From: Eustoma russellianum
Taxonomy: Eukaryota; Streptophyta; Magnoliopsida; Gentianales; Gentianaceae
DNA: 64,000 bases
Assembly: GCA_036186865.1 (NCBI GenBank)
Contig: AP025040.1
Span: 32,556,950-32,620,949 of the forward strand
Direction of reading: 5' to 3'
Shown here: in pieces, positions 46,403 through 58,918 of the stretch
Position numbering within the stretch: the stretch's first letter is position 1
Layout of the letters: every line of letters begins with the position of its first letter
Notes under the pieces: model-generated
What the model was told of the DNA's origin: nothing
Databases searched by the model: none
What the model saw: the letters and a program-made list of their open reading frames with translations, nothing else
Position numbers and translations under genes: made by a program

Positions 46403-48063
46403 TTAAGATCGAAAAGCTGGAAGCGTGAAGTCAGTCAAAATAATCCCTCGTATATGTGCAGGCACTAATGAAAGCTTGGAATACGATGTAAGGAGCATAG
46501 TCCGTGAGCCTTCCTGGGATAGATAGTGCGCTGCTTGATTTACCTCTCGTGGCGCATAAGATATGTGGATAGATGATTCAGCAAGAAACGTGCGTAGACG
46601 ATGAAGATCCGGAGCTAAGGGAGACCGAGCATGCATGAGCATGAGTAGCTGGTGACAATCTACCTCAACCTGTAATGGGCCATATATCGGCAGATAATGT
46701 AAAAGTGAAATTAATACAGCTTGTGCTTCAACCCTAACTGGATAGTCATGGCGCAGTGGAAAGGAGATGGCATGAATAAAAGAGCCTTGCGCATCACGTA
46801 ATACTGCTCCACCCCCTGCAGTGTGACAACCAACAGAGGCGTCTGTATTTAATTTTAATCTACCAACAGGTGGAGGATTCCAACGAACAATCCGCAGTCT
46901 AGACAAACGAAGAGGAGGAGAAAGACCATTACTAATGAGACGAGGAATATTGGATACTATTTTTGTTCCGCTTTGTGCCTTGGCCCAGAGAAACATATCT
47001 AGGCGAATATTCTTGAGAAGTGTTTGCTGAGACCAAGTTCCATCACCAAACACCAATTCGGCATAAAATTTCCAAACATTCCAAAATAGGACTCCAAGAT
47101 ATATTCGCTGCATACAACCAAGAAACCCATCTGCCGCTTTTAACCACACCGAAATCATAAAGCTGCGCCAACCAGTGGCATGAGTCGGCCGAATGTCTAA
47201 CAAGTCATTGAAATAATGTCGAACAGGGCGGATTTGGGAACAATGATAAAAAATGTGATTGTGAGAGGCTGAATCCGCTCGACAAAACGGACATATACTT
47301 GGCAAAACTTGAATAAAACGGGAGAGGTTGTCTGGCAAAGGCAGTGCATTATGCAAGAGCTTCAAAAGAAATACCTGAATCATCGGACGTTGACGTGGTA
47401 CCCAGGCTATTTGGTTAGACAGTAGAGATGGAGCCGTAGATCGAAAAGACTCATATGCATCCTTTAGCAGGAACTGACCCGTGGAGTTCAGCCAAACTGG
47501 CGCCCCATTAATCCACTGCACCAATGTCTGACATTGTGAATTAATATGGCAAATTCGTTTCCATATAGGAGAGTCATATATACGTGGAACAAATGTTTGA
47601 GTTCTTTGATAGCGTAGGCGCATATATTCCCCCCATAAAGTTGAACTCACATGATATTGCCACCATAATTTTGCTGCATAGGCACGCTGAATGCTATCAA
47701 GACTACGAATGTTTAGACCACCCTCTTTTGTAGGACAACAAATGGTTGACCATTTAACCCAATGGCGTCTATCAGGCCCCCATAAAAAAACCGCAAATCG
47801 CCTTTCCAGTGATCGAACGACACTACGTGGAATAGCAGATGCAGCCAGAACATGCAAAGGTATAGATAAAAGAACAGAGCAAATGAGCAAAAGCCTACCA
47901 GCAGTACTTAATATCTTGGCTTGCCAACCATTGAGTTTAGAGTCAACATGTTGTAACAGGTCTAAGCAGTGTGTTGATCGCGTAATACCTTTATGAAGAT
48001 ATGAGCCTAAGTATTTCATCGGGAGGCTTGTCTGCCGTGCTCCTAGTAAAGCAGTACATACAC
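46403..48063 (-). pseudogene. LINE ORF2 C-terminal part: RT thumb, zf-RVT, RNase H
   Basis: The frame is open from the truncation point (about 48063) to a TAA at 46403; the first ATG at 48019 is internal. It begins at the end of the RT domain (YLGSYLHKGITRSTHC, compare YLGSFLHKGIPRATHC in the longer copy). It has zf-RVT (CPFCRADSASHNHIFYHC near residue 245) and RNase H (LNTDASVGCHTAGGGAVLRD near residue 388; VEVDCHQLL). There is no internal stop over about 550 codons, so this copy looks fairly young. It lacks endonuclease and the RT palm, so it is inactive. Confidence 0.93.
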
Positions 48064-48408
48064 TGCTTTATATATATCCCTATGCGGTTAAATATATATG
48101 TATATAAATGTACACACATCCACTTAGCATTTTTGGCTATAATGCGTACATCTTTTAAGGTTCTGACTTATTTTAAAGGAAATACAGATATACATAGGCG
48201 TGTATGCATATATATGCGAATATATATAGCTATACACATGTGGGTAAGAATTATGAAAAAATATATGAGGGATATATGTATATGTATATATATATATATC
48301 GATCATATGTATAAAAATGCAGCCCAATGAATTTATGAAAAGTACACGTAAATGATTGGGATATGAGATAAATATATATGTATAGACATATATATATATG
48401 CATTGTTT

Positions 48409-48606
48409 TCCTTCGCTAGGGTTTTATCCACAAGGGTGGTTTTTCCTAGCAAGGTTTTAATGCGGCATATCGTATACGACTGGAGATATGTCCTCCTTAG
48501 TTCGTTATTTCATTTGTTCACTTACTCTGAACTTTTGTAATATGGTTTTCCTCCGCCATAAGTGAGGCTTCTCTTTTAATAAAATATATATAAGCTTTTT
48601 TAAAAA
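48409..48606 (+). mobile_element. Very short LINE 3' fragment
   Basis: About 200 bp match the last part of the two longer LINEs (from TTCCTTCGC.AGGGTTTTATCC to the A run near 48600). It is flanked by copies of a TA run plus TGCATTGTT (ending at about 48408 and 48640). It is closest to the minus-strand LINE. A strong 5' truncation. Confidence 0.9.
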
Positions 48607-51109
48607 ATATATATATATATATATATATATATGCATTGTTGAGGAAAATATATACATGAAGTATATATAGGCATATTTCGGCAATAAGGCCTTATGAGAT
48701 AAGCTATAGCAATCAAGATCATTAAGAAACCTTGAATAAATAAGGTAGTTGAATGTAAAAAGCTTTTCATTCAAAGAATGTCTTTCCCTCTCCCCATGAA
48801 GGATCCGCCGGGTGCCTACCCCAAGAAGAGTTAATCTCTTCTCCCTTAACAAGAAGCCTCCCTAAATTAACACCTCTTGAGTAGTCTTTATCCAAAGAAT
48901 AACTTCAAAATATTTCCCTCCTTCCTTTCACAATCAACCGGGCAGGGCATTGAACAAGAAGGAGTCCAAGAACCACTACAACCTCAAGGTTTAACTAGGT
49001 AAGACAACCCTCTAAAATCTTTAGGAAGTTACATTTGAAGGAATAAAGCTCATATTGCATCACTCTTTGACAAAACCGTGAACTTCATGGTTTAGGCAGA
49101 GGTTTTCAAGACACCAAACAAGGGTAGTGCCCTAGCAAGAGTGGATTTTCGTCAATCCGCCAAAGGTGCAAATGGTAAGACCCTCCATCCCTCCTTTAGG
49201 TTGTATTATGTAATCTAAGGAATGGCTAACAAATACCCCTAAACCGTATGTGATAGAGAAAGATAGGAGGAAGTACTTCTTGTGCCAACAAGCCCAAGCA
49301 AGATCCAAGAACTATGAAGGCAAGTACACTATACTTTTTGTGTCTTGAATGTGAGAGTGCTTGCATGAATGGCTAGATGACCTTAAGATTCAATCTTAGT
49401 TGTGATATGCTAAGCTTTGATGCATAAACTTTCGGCCTAGGGGCCAAATGGCGTATAGGTGTGAATTTTTGTTTAAAGGTGGAATCTTTATTGGTTTTAT
49501 GCACTATTATGTGATAACCTAAGATGGACATGCTAAAGATTCTTTCTTTTCCAAGGATGGGGTATACGGTTGAAGGGTTTAAAGAGATAGGGGTGGTTTT
49601 GCATGAAATGATAAATTATGGGATAAAGTGGAGAGAAGATTATGTTTTTGTGTGTTAAGCTTAACATGTTCCTTGTGGATATATTATTTTGCCTTGCATG
49701 TACCTAAATGGGCTATTGGTGACTAGGGTGCGTATGCACCAAAATTGTTCCTAATGTTGATTTAGTGGAATGTGGTATGCTTAGCCAAAGGATGATGTAT
49801 GTGGTGTACAAATTGTTTTGTAAGAGATTGCATATATTGTTTGTGGCGGGTTGAATCTGTAAATTCCCCATAAAAGAGTAAGTTTGAAGTTTAATAAAGG
49901 GTTTATGACAAACAATGCAAGTTAGGGCCATTTAGGAAGTAAATATGACAACTAGGAAATTTACTGGAGCAGGGCACATTTTGGGCTGTCTTGTGAGACC
50001 CGAAAAGAGACTTTAGGGAAATTCAGTTTAACTGATTTTTGGTAGGACACTAGCCTTATGTGTATATCAGATGTGAGAGTTCGAATTTCGTTAAAAGGAG
50101 TTACGGATTATTTTTAGTGAAATTTTTACTAAAACTGGTCATGGTAGAAAATTTTACTGTGCTAGGCATATTTTATGTGACACAATGAGGAACCAGGAAA
50201 TGGACCTTAGGAATATGCAATTGGGCCAATTTTTCGTAGGATGCTAGCCTGAGGTGTCTACTAAGCTTGAGAGTTGGAATTTCTGAAAAAGGAGTTACGG
50301 TATGGTCACACTAAAACTTATAGTAAAATCGGTCCATCCAGAAATCAGCATGTAATGGTTTTAGGAAAAAGAATAAATGACGCCTCTAACGATATTATAA
50401 ATCCGCAAAATTTATTTAACAACTACTTAAGACATAGGTGAACCCTTCTATGTAAGCCACTTATTTTTAGAATGACTAATTAAAGGGTAAACACCATAAA
50501 TAAGTGGGCATCACTAATCTGAGATTTTCGGCAGAATTGAGGAACTTATTATATGGCCTTAATCGAATGGACTTAGGCTAGATATACGACTTGGGCCTAC
50601 AATCACCAATTAATGGAAGGTTAATAATAAGTTTTCGAAGCTGGCCCAAATTAAAAGAGTTTTATTGGGCTTACACGAAAGACCAAAGAAAGGGGCGCTG
50701 AATTTCCAAAATTCAGCAGCCTTGTTTCGGGATTAATTAAACTAAGTGTCTTACGCATTTTGTATCATCACGAGAATTTATTATGAACAAAGGGGGCATT
50801 TTTATGCATACGCATGACAAGCATTATTGTTAGTGGGCCTAACCACAAGGGATTAGGGCCGAATACAAGGAGTGTTCATGCTGGAAATTTCCAACATAGC
50901 GACGAGTTGTACATATGTGTATATGTAACGCATTATGTCATGGTTTGCATATTACATGTCATGCATTGCATCATCGTCTTTTGCATGATTTATGGCATTG
51001 GTTTTATGCAAAAGAAAGATGAAAAGCATTTTTAAAGAAATGATCCTGTTTTAAAAGAACGCTTCCCACCGGTACCGTGTGTATGTTCCTGGCCAGTAAG
51101 GACCCGCAC

Positions 51110-51260
51110 AGATCCGGGGTTAGTTGATCTGATGATATTGACCGTTTGGGCCCGGAGAGAATAGACCCGATAAGTGATGACGTTACCGTTCTGAATCCGG
51201 GAATAATAGATTCGAAGGGGAGACTGACCGCCTCAGATCCGGGAAGATAGATCTAAACAC
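51110..51260. repeat. Covarying hairpin array in LTR3 (single copy)
   Basis: The units are CAGATC/GATCTG, TTGGG/CCCGA, CTGAATC/GATTCG and TCAGATC/GATCTAA. Two arms have acquired mismatches, as expected of an ageing copy. Confidence 0.65.
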
Positions 51261-52088
51261 TCTATTGTTTTCTGACGATGATGATTTGAAAGAAAAGCAT
51301 AAAAGATCATATTCTCATTTTTATCATGATGCATCACAAGTACATATGTATGCATGCCACGTTTAATGAGTCATCGTGTAGTGACACATGATACTTAGAC
51401 TAAGTTGTTATAACTTGGTAGCTCCTAAGTATGACCTCATTAGTAATGATCCTTGATATGTAACGAATTGATGCAAGTTACGGTCTTTTATTGTTAAATT
51501 CTTATTTAAGTAACGATTTTGCTTAAGTTATGATCTTGATGCATTAAGTGTTGATCACCATTGGGTATTGGATGGAGGACAGGTATGTTTCTAAAACCGA
51601 ATTTTTTTTGGGGTTCGGTTCTTGTATGTACTTTCCATTTAATCCTCAATTATTATAGTATACTTGCTAGTGACTTTGTCACTCACCCCCCTATTTTTCC
51701 TCCCAGAGGCTACAGGGAACAAGGTAGAGTGGATTGAGGATGAACCTAGGGTTCCCTACCCGTGAGTGCAGCGAAGGATGGATGGAATAGGAGACATGAC
51801 TTGCCGATTATGACTGATGACTGATTATGTAATTGTGTTGGGAAACATCTACTTTTGAGGACTTCGGTACATTTGACTTGGGTTGTAAAAACTAAGAATG
51901 ATCTCGTGGATGTTTTAATTTGAAGTTTTTATTCTGCCACGGTTTCACTTACTTGAAGACGTATCAGCACGAAAATCCATGCATTTTATCATGGATTACG
52001 ATACGTTATGGATCGACGCCTGGTACTCTCCTTAGTGAAGTACGGCGGGTGCACTGATTTCGGCTAGGCCGGGATGCGAGGCGCCACA

Positions 52089-52726
52089 CAGAGGTTATGA
52101 AATTAATACTTACAAAATTACAGGCTGCAGAAGAGTCTGATCAATCTTCAGAAACAGAACCAGTAAATATAGATACAAATATAGATACCAATATCATAGA
52201 AAATATTTCTAATCTGCCAGAAGATTTTTTATTTGTTTTAAGAGAAATAACATCAAGAAAATATTTAATAAGAATAACAATAAAATTCTCAGAACAATAT
52301 CATTTAGATACAATTGCTCTATTTAATACATGAGCAGATTTAAATTGTATTAAAACTAATTTAGCCCCAAAATCATATAGAGAATCTACAACTACTAGAC
52401 TCTCTACGGCAAATAATACCAAATTACAAGTCAAAAGTAAAACTGAAGCTTACATTATAAAATCCAATACATCAATAAAAACAATGTTCTTAGTTGTAGA
52501 TGATATTCATCATGCAGTTATACTAAGAACACCTTTTATGAATCTAATTACACCATATAAGATAGGAATTAATTCTATTTCTTTTAAAATAAGAAATAAA
52601 AAATTACATTTTGAATTTTTAGAAAAACCTAAAACAAAAAATTTAGATTTAATAAAAGCCTGTTCTATTCATAAAGAACAAATAAATGCAATAATCAAAA
52701 GTAAACTTTCCAATTACAATCATTAA
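52089..52726 (+). pseudogene. Pararetrovirus protease region
   Basis: This continues, in phase, the frame cut at 21041. After an acidic linker (SDQSSETEPVNIDTN) it shows a retropepsin-like fold: TIALFNT followed by a TGA stop at 52331, then ADLNCI, where the family has D-T/S-G-A-D. Both the catalytic aspartate position (N) and the glycine (stop) are changed. Later AVILRTPFMNLITPYKI matches the second half of caulimovirid proteases. The frame ends at 52726 because of a frameshift near 52710. Confidence 0.85.
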
Positions 52727-53117
52727 GAGATACAGCAAATATCAATAAGATAGAACAATCTTTAAAAGATCCAAAGATAATTACTAAAATACAAAATCTT
52801 AAATTATCATTTGAAAATGAACTTTGTTCAGATCTTTCAAATGCTTTCTGGTCGAGGAAACAACATATAGTTGATCTTCCATATACTCCAGAATTCAGAG
52901 AAGAAGAAATACCTACAAAAGCAAGACCAATTCAGATGAATGCTGAATTAGAAAAACATTGCAAAAAAGAAATACAAGATCTAGAATCAAGAGGATTAAT
53001 ACAAAAATCAAGGTCTCCTTGGAGTTGTGCTGCTTTTTATGTCAATAAAAAATGCAGAAATAGAAAGAGGAACACCTAGATTAGTAATAAATTATAAACC
53101 ATTAAATAAAGCGTTTA
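52727..53117 (+). pseudogene. Pararetrovirus protease-RT linker and RT N-terminus (frameshifted)
   Basis: No single long frame covers this region, but its parts match the start of caulimovirid RT: FSFENELCSD-like sequence, then HIVDLPYTPEF, ARPIQMNAELE..CKKEIQDLESRGLIQKS.SPWS, then in another frame RLVINYKPLNK. Frameshifts lie near 53047 (in an A run) and near 53112. It is joined to the RT core that follows. Confidence 0.85.
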
Positions 53118-53840
53118 TTGATAAGATATCCATTACCTAATAAAAAAGATTTATTAACAAGATTACATTCTGTATCGATATATTCAAAATTTGATATGAA
53201 ATCAGGATTTTGGCAAATACAAATATCTGAAAAGGATAGATACAAAACAGCATTCATAGTTCCATTTGGTCTATATGAATGGAAAGTAATGCCTTTTGGA
53301 TTAAAAAATGCACCTTCTGAATATCAGAGAATTATGAATAATATATTTATGGATTATTCTAATTTTTGCATTGTATATATAGATGATGTATTAATATTTT
53401 CCAAATCAATAGAAGAACATTTTAAACACTTAAAAACTTTCTTTTATATAGCAAAGAAAAATGGTTTGGTATTATCCAAATCTAAAATGTCTTTATTTCA
53501 GGCTAAAATAAGATTCTTAGGTCATCATCTAACCCAAGGAACAATATTACCAATAGAAAGATCTCTAGAATTTGCATCCAAATTTCCAAATAAAATATTG
53601 GATAAAAATCAATTACAAAGATTTCTTGGATCTTTAAATTATGTTGTTGATTTTATTCCAAATATAATAATAATTGCAAAACCATTACATAATAGATTAA
53701 AGAAAAATCCACCAATATGGACTGAAGAACATACTTCAGTAGTTAGGAAAATAAAAAGTCTAGTATCTGATATACCCTGCTTATATATAGTAGATCCAGA
53801 TCTATTTAAAATAGTTGAAACAGATGCATCAGGTATTTGA
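53118..53840 (+). pseudogene. Pararetrovirus reverse transcriptase core
   Basis: 240 codons are open from YPLPNKKDLL; the apparent TTG start is internal. It contains SKFDMKSGFWQI, FGLYEWKVMPFGLKNAP, the catalytic YIDD (FCIVYIDDVLIFSKS) and FLGSLNYVVDFIP. These are typical of caulimovirid RT, which copies the pregenomic RNA. The frame ends with TGA at 53838, just inside the first RNase H motif (ETDASG). Confidence 0.93.
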
Positions 53841-54242
53841 TATGGTGGAATATTAAAACAATTACAAAGTGGAAAAGAGTCTATTTTTCAATATACTTCT
53901 GGTCATTGGAATGATACCCAAAAATCATATTCTACTATTAAAAAAGAAATTTTGAGTATTGTATTATGTATTACTAAATTTCAAAGTGATTTGTTGAATA
54001 AAAAATTTCTTTTACGTATTGATTGCAAATCTGCAAAAGAAATTTTACAAAAGGATGTTAAAAATTTAGCTTCAAAACAAATATTTGCTACATGGCAAGC
54101 TTTATTAAGTATTTATGATTTTGATATTGAATATATAAAAGGAGATACAAATTTTGTTCCCGACTTTCTGACCAGAGAATTCCTCCAAAACAGACATAAC
54201 GCCGAGGAAGTCAAAGGACAAAGGAAAGCTATCAGCAAATAA
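53841..54242 (+). pseudogene. Pararetrovirus RNase H
   Basis: The frame is in phase with the RT after the TGA at 53838. It shows FQYTSGHWNDTQKSYSTIKKEIL, LLRIDCKSAKEIL and the C-terminal IEYIKGDTNFVPDFLTREF, the conserved end of caulimovirid polymerase. The stop at 54240 overlaps the likely beginning of the next ORF, whose frame is open from about 54170. Confidence 0.9.
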
Positions 54243-54663
54243 TGACAATAATATCCCACGGAAAACGTGGGCGGATAAAGTGGAAGAAGATGAAGAACTT
54301 CTTCAAAAAACCCCAATAGCCGCAGTTCCAATATCCCAAATATCTCCAAATAAAACACCAATATCCATTATTGAAAGTCTATCCAATAGTTCTGAATTTC
54401 AAGCATTGCTTGAAAAATTCAAAATACCAAAACCTACAGAAATAGCAGAGACTTCGTCAGCAATATCAAAACCTCAGCCATCCACCTCAATAACCCAAAA
54501 AACCAATAAATTTTTTAAACCACAATCCACAGAGATTACCAGTAAAATGCCCACATATAAAAAGGCAGTGCAAACAACCCAGTTTGTGGAAAAGTCTTTT
54601 TATCAATATATTACTACTATAGAAAAATCATATTATGATAATAATCCATTAATTTCCTTATAA
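54243..54663 (+). pseudogene. Pararetrovirus second ORF, N-terminal part, unknown function
   Basis: The frame is open from before the RNase H stop, with no ATG, and contains TWADKVEEDEELLQK at its start. It is then rich in P, S, T, I and K, probably disordered, and ends VEKSFYQYITTIEKSYYDNNPLISL. In florendoviruses a second ORF follows the polymerase in this position and its role is unknown. A stop at 54661 and a frame change separate it from the next segment. Confidence 0.65.
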
Positions 54664-54695
54664 AATTATTTTCGAAAAGAATTTTTCTATAAATC

Positions 54696-55126
54696 ATGGA
54701 ACATTGCGAAACCACAGAATATTATCAACGTCTGTTGATAATGACAAATTCTGTTGAAATAAAACATCATTTTAATAAAGATAATATAGAGTATGCCTTC
54801 TCCAACTTTAAAATAGTGTCTATAATGACACCGGAGCAATGGCAAAAACAATTTGGATCTTTATCCGAGGAAATTGATTTTCCTGCAGGATATAATTCAA
54901 ATTTATTTTCAAATGTCTCTTTTAATTATTGGGATTACCAACAAGCTTGGTATAATTCCCTATATTTTCAAAACTCCAGGGGTTCACACACCTGGTTGAT
55001 ATTTTTTGATACCAGGAGAATAACGACGAAGAATATTCCATATTTGTTCGCAGCATGGTGGGATCATTTTGGGTCCTGCGCAGAATATTTGAATGATGTA
55101 GTGAGACCATCACTACAAGTATTTAC
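54696..55126 (+). pseudogene. Pararetrovirus second ORF, C-terminal part, truncated by an LTR
   Basis: About 143 viral codons, with an aromatic-rich conserved-looking block (PEQWQKQFGSL, FPAGYNSNLF, YWDYQQAWYNSLYFQN, LFAAWWDHFGS) of the kind I associate with the florendovirus second ORF. The frame runs on past 55126 only because it reads into the minus-strand LTR; those extra residues are not viral. Function unknown; the genus assignment is by gene order and these motifs. Confidence 0.7.
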
Positions 55127-58100
55127 TGTGGCGCCCCGCACCCCGGCCCAGCCCAAGTCGGTGCACCCGCCGTACTTCACTAATGAGAGTACTAGGCGTC
55201 GTTCCATACGTGTCATAATCCATGATATAATGCATGGATTTTCGCGCTTACACGTAAATAAGTAAGCGAAACCGTGACAGAATTTAAAACTTCAAATTAA
55301 AAACATCCACACAACCATTCACAGTTTACATCCCAGATCAAAAGTATCGAAAGTCACAATAACAAATGTTTTTCCATCCCAAATGCATCATCAGTCATTA
55401 GTCATAGCTGGCCGGTCAGGTCTCCTAAATCCGTCCATTCCTCGCTGCGCTCACGGGTAGGGGACCCTAGGTTCATCCTCAATCCACTGTACTTTATTCC
55501 CTGCAGCCTCTGGGAGGAAAAGTAGGGGGTGAGTGACAAAGTCACCAGAAGTATACTATAATAATTGAGGATTAAATGGAAAGTGCGTACAAGAACCGAA
55601 CCACAAAAAATTCGGTTTAGAAGCATACCTGTCCTCCATCCAATACTCGATAGGGATCATCACTTAATGCATCAAGATCATAACTTAAATAAAATCATTA
55701 CTTAATACAGAATATAACAATAAAAGACTGTAACTCGTATCAGTTCATAACGTAATAAGAATCATCACTTAAGGAAGTCATTCTTAGGATCTACAAGGTC
55801 ATCACAACTTGGTCTAAGTATCATGTGTCACTATACAATGACTCAATGAATGTAACATGCATGCATATGTACGTGTGATGCATCATGATAAGAATGAGAA
55901 TATGATCTTTTCATGCTTTTCTTTCAAATCATCATTGTCATAAAACAATAGAGTGTTCAGATCTATCTTCCCGGATCTGAGGCGGTGACGTCTCCCCTTC
56001 GAATCTATTATTCCCGGATTCGGAACGGTAACATCATCTTCTTATCGGGTCTATTCTCTCCGGGCCCGAACGGTCATCATCAGGTCTATTCTCTCCGGGC
56101 CTGAACGGTCATACCATCAGATCACTTAACCCGGATCTGGGCGGGTTCTTACTGGCCAAGTTCATACTCACACACGGTACCGGTGGGGAAGCATTCTTTT
56201 AAAAACAAAAATCATCTTTTTGAAAACGCTTTTCATCTTTCTTTCACATAAATTCCATGCTGTAAATCATGTAAGTGACGATGATGCAATGCACGACATG
56301 TAGTATGCAAACCATGGCATAATGCGTTACATATACATATAGGTACATCTCGTCGCTATGCTGGAAAATTTCCAGCTTAGTGGCGTCAACTTCTCCTTAG
56401 TGATTCCCTATTAAAATAATCATTTTAAACTAAATGGTTTGCGTGTACTCCTTCATATATGTTGTAAGTGATTTCCGTGAAAGTTTTACGGAATTACGAT
56501 ATCGATAAGGGAATCATTTATTCTTTTTCATAAAGCGGTGCAAACTGAATTCTGGAGTGACCAATTTTACTATAAAATTTATTGTGACCAATCCTTAAGT
56601 CCTTTTTCGATAATTCCAACTCTTCATCTTAATAAACTCATTGGACTAGCATCTTACCAAAATTTAGCTCAATTGTATTTTTTTAAGGTCCAATTCCAGA
56701 TCATGCAACATGCCACACTAATTCTGCCAGTCCAACGAATTTCAGCCTGACCCATTTTACTAGAAAATTTCATTAAAAATAAACCGTAACTCATTTTGTC
56801 AAAATTCCAACTCTCACCTTTACTACATTAATAGGGTTAGTGTCATACCAAAAATTAGCTAATTTGTATACTTCTAAAGTCTATTTCTTGGTTGCTCAAC
56901 GAGTTACTTATATTCTGTCCAGTACAGTATTCTCAGCAGGACCAATTTTACTAGGAAATTTATTAAAAATAAACCGTAGCTCTTTTTAATGAAATTCTAA
57001 CTCTCACATCTAATATACACATAGAAATAGTGTCGTACCAAAAATCAACTGAATTGAAAGTTCTTAAGGTCCCTTTTCATGTCTCACAAAATAGCCCAAA
57101 TTTCTGTCCTGTTCCAGTAAATTTTCCTAGTTGTCATATTTCCTTCCTTTATGACCTTAACTTGCATTTTTTGTCACAAACACTTAAATAAGCATCAAAC
57201 TTACTCTTTTTATAGGAAATTTACAGGCTCAACATGCTACAAAACCCACATGAAAATCCCTTACCAAACAGTTTGTACACCCGATACATCATAATTTGTC
57301 TAACATACAACATTCCTACTAAACAACACTAGCAACGATTTTTGGGTGCACACACACCCTTCTCACCAACAGCCCCTTTTTCGGTGCATGCAAGAAAAAT
57401 GATGTATCCAAGAGCATGATAAGCTTAACACACAACAAGAGCAAAACCTTGTCTCCTCTTTACCACTAAGTTATCATTTTCATGCAAAATCACACTTATT
57501 CCCTTCACCCTTTCCACCGTGTGCCCCCATTATGGAAAAGAAAAGATCTTTAACATGTCCAACTTAGATTATCGCATAATAGTACATATAAAAATCCACA
57601 AAGATTACATCTTTTGAACAAAATCTCACGCCTACACCCCAAATGGCCCTAGGCCGAAAGTTTAAGCATTCAAACTTAGCACATATCAACTAAGATTAGA
57701 TCTTAAGTTTAACTAGCCATTCATGCACACACTCTCACATTCAAGCCACAAAGAGTATAGTGTACTTGCCTTTGTAGTCTTTGGATCTTGCTTGGGCTTG
57801 TTGCCACAAGAAGCACTTCCTCCTTTCTTTTCCTATCACACACGGTATAGGGCCCTTGTTAGCCATCCTTTAGATTATGTAATATAAATTAGAGGAGGAA
57901 TGAAGGGTCTTACCATTTGCACCTTGGACAGATGGAGAACAATTCACACTTACTAGAGTACTCTCCTTTGTTTTGTGTTTAGAAAAATCTTCGCCTAGAA
58001 CCGTGAAACCCACGGTTTTGTCAAAGAAGTGAGGCTATATGAACTTCATTTCCCTTAATATGTAACTCAGTAGAGATTATGGAGGGGTCTTACCTAGATA

Positions 58101-58464
58101 ACCTTGAGGTTGAAGAAGACTTGGACTCCTCCTAGCCTTTATTCCCGCCGGTTCTTGGAGAGGAGAGGAAGGATCATCTTTTTATTTGAAATGACCTCTT
58201 GAGTATCTTTTATTTAAGTGTGTAGGAAAGGACTTTCTTGTATCAAAGAAGGAATTAAATCCATTCCTTTAGTGAGGCAGCCAGCGGCTTCTCATGGGAA
58301 GAGGGAAATACCCTCTTTAAATAACACTCATCATACATCCTAACCAATATGCTCATTTAAGGTCTTTTGTTAGTCTTGAATATAGTGATTCATCCCTTAA
58401 GACCTTATGGCCAGATCACACATATACATTCCATGTATATACATTTCGCATGTATGTATATGTT

Positions 58465-58515
<51 letters not shown>

Positions 58516-58646
58516 TATATCTTCATCATTTAAGGGTACTTTCATAAACACAATTCATCTTGCTTCACCTTTATACATATGCCCGATATATATATACATG
58601 TACATATACCCCACCTATATTTCTCATAATTCTTATCCATAAGTGT

Positions 58647-58682
<36 letters not shown>

Positions 58683-58881
58683 ATATGTATATATATACGC
58701 ATACACACCCATGTATATATCTATATTTTCTTTTGAAATAAGCCATAACCTTATAAGAAATACATATTATACCCGAAAATGCTAAGTGGATGCGTATACA
58801 ACCATATACGTGTATATTTTTAACCGTATAGGTGTGTATATGAATACATATAACGTGCTCCTCCAAAAATCATTCTATGGC

Positions 58882-58918
<37 letters not shown>

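Larger units (their letters stand above)
45771..48063 (-). mobile_element. 5'-truncated L1-type LINE, minus strand
   Basis: It has the same family structure as the LINE at 32990-39462 but keeps only the last third of ORF2 and the 3' region. The poly(A) tail appears as a T run at 45771-45780. It sits in the second (TA)n tract of LTR3. 5' truncation is usual for target-primed reverse transcription. The surrounding TA repeats hide the target duplication. Confidence 0.93.
44668..52088 (+). repeat. LTR3 of the array, interrupted by two LINE fragments
   Basis: It runs from TGTTGTACCCCGCCC to GAGGCGCCACA and is followed by the duplicated CAGAG. Discounting the LINE pieces it is about 4.9 kb. It has one copy of the hairpin block (51110-51260) that LTR1 and LTR2 carry twice, and its last 100 bp differ from the other two. 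Confidence 0.92.
21037..52093. mobile_element. 31 kb tandem LTR-gag-LTR-gag-LTR array inside the virus
   Basis: Three LTRs of the same family, all plus strand (21042-30619, 31919-43411, 44668-52088 including their own nested insertions), alternate with two gag-containing internal regions. Each internal region has its own primer site and polypurine tract. The outer ends TGTTGTACC and GCCACA are flanked by one 5-bp duplication, CAGAG (21037-21041 and 52089-52093). Viral sequence on both sides is continuous and in phase. The array therefore descends from one insertion. Confidence 0.92.

Noticed and set aside
58367..58866. ORFs in the TA/CA-rich part of the right-flank LTR
   Set aside because: They are composed of microsatellite translation and are not kept in the related LTRs.
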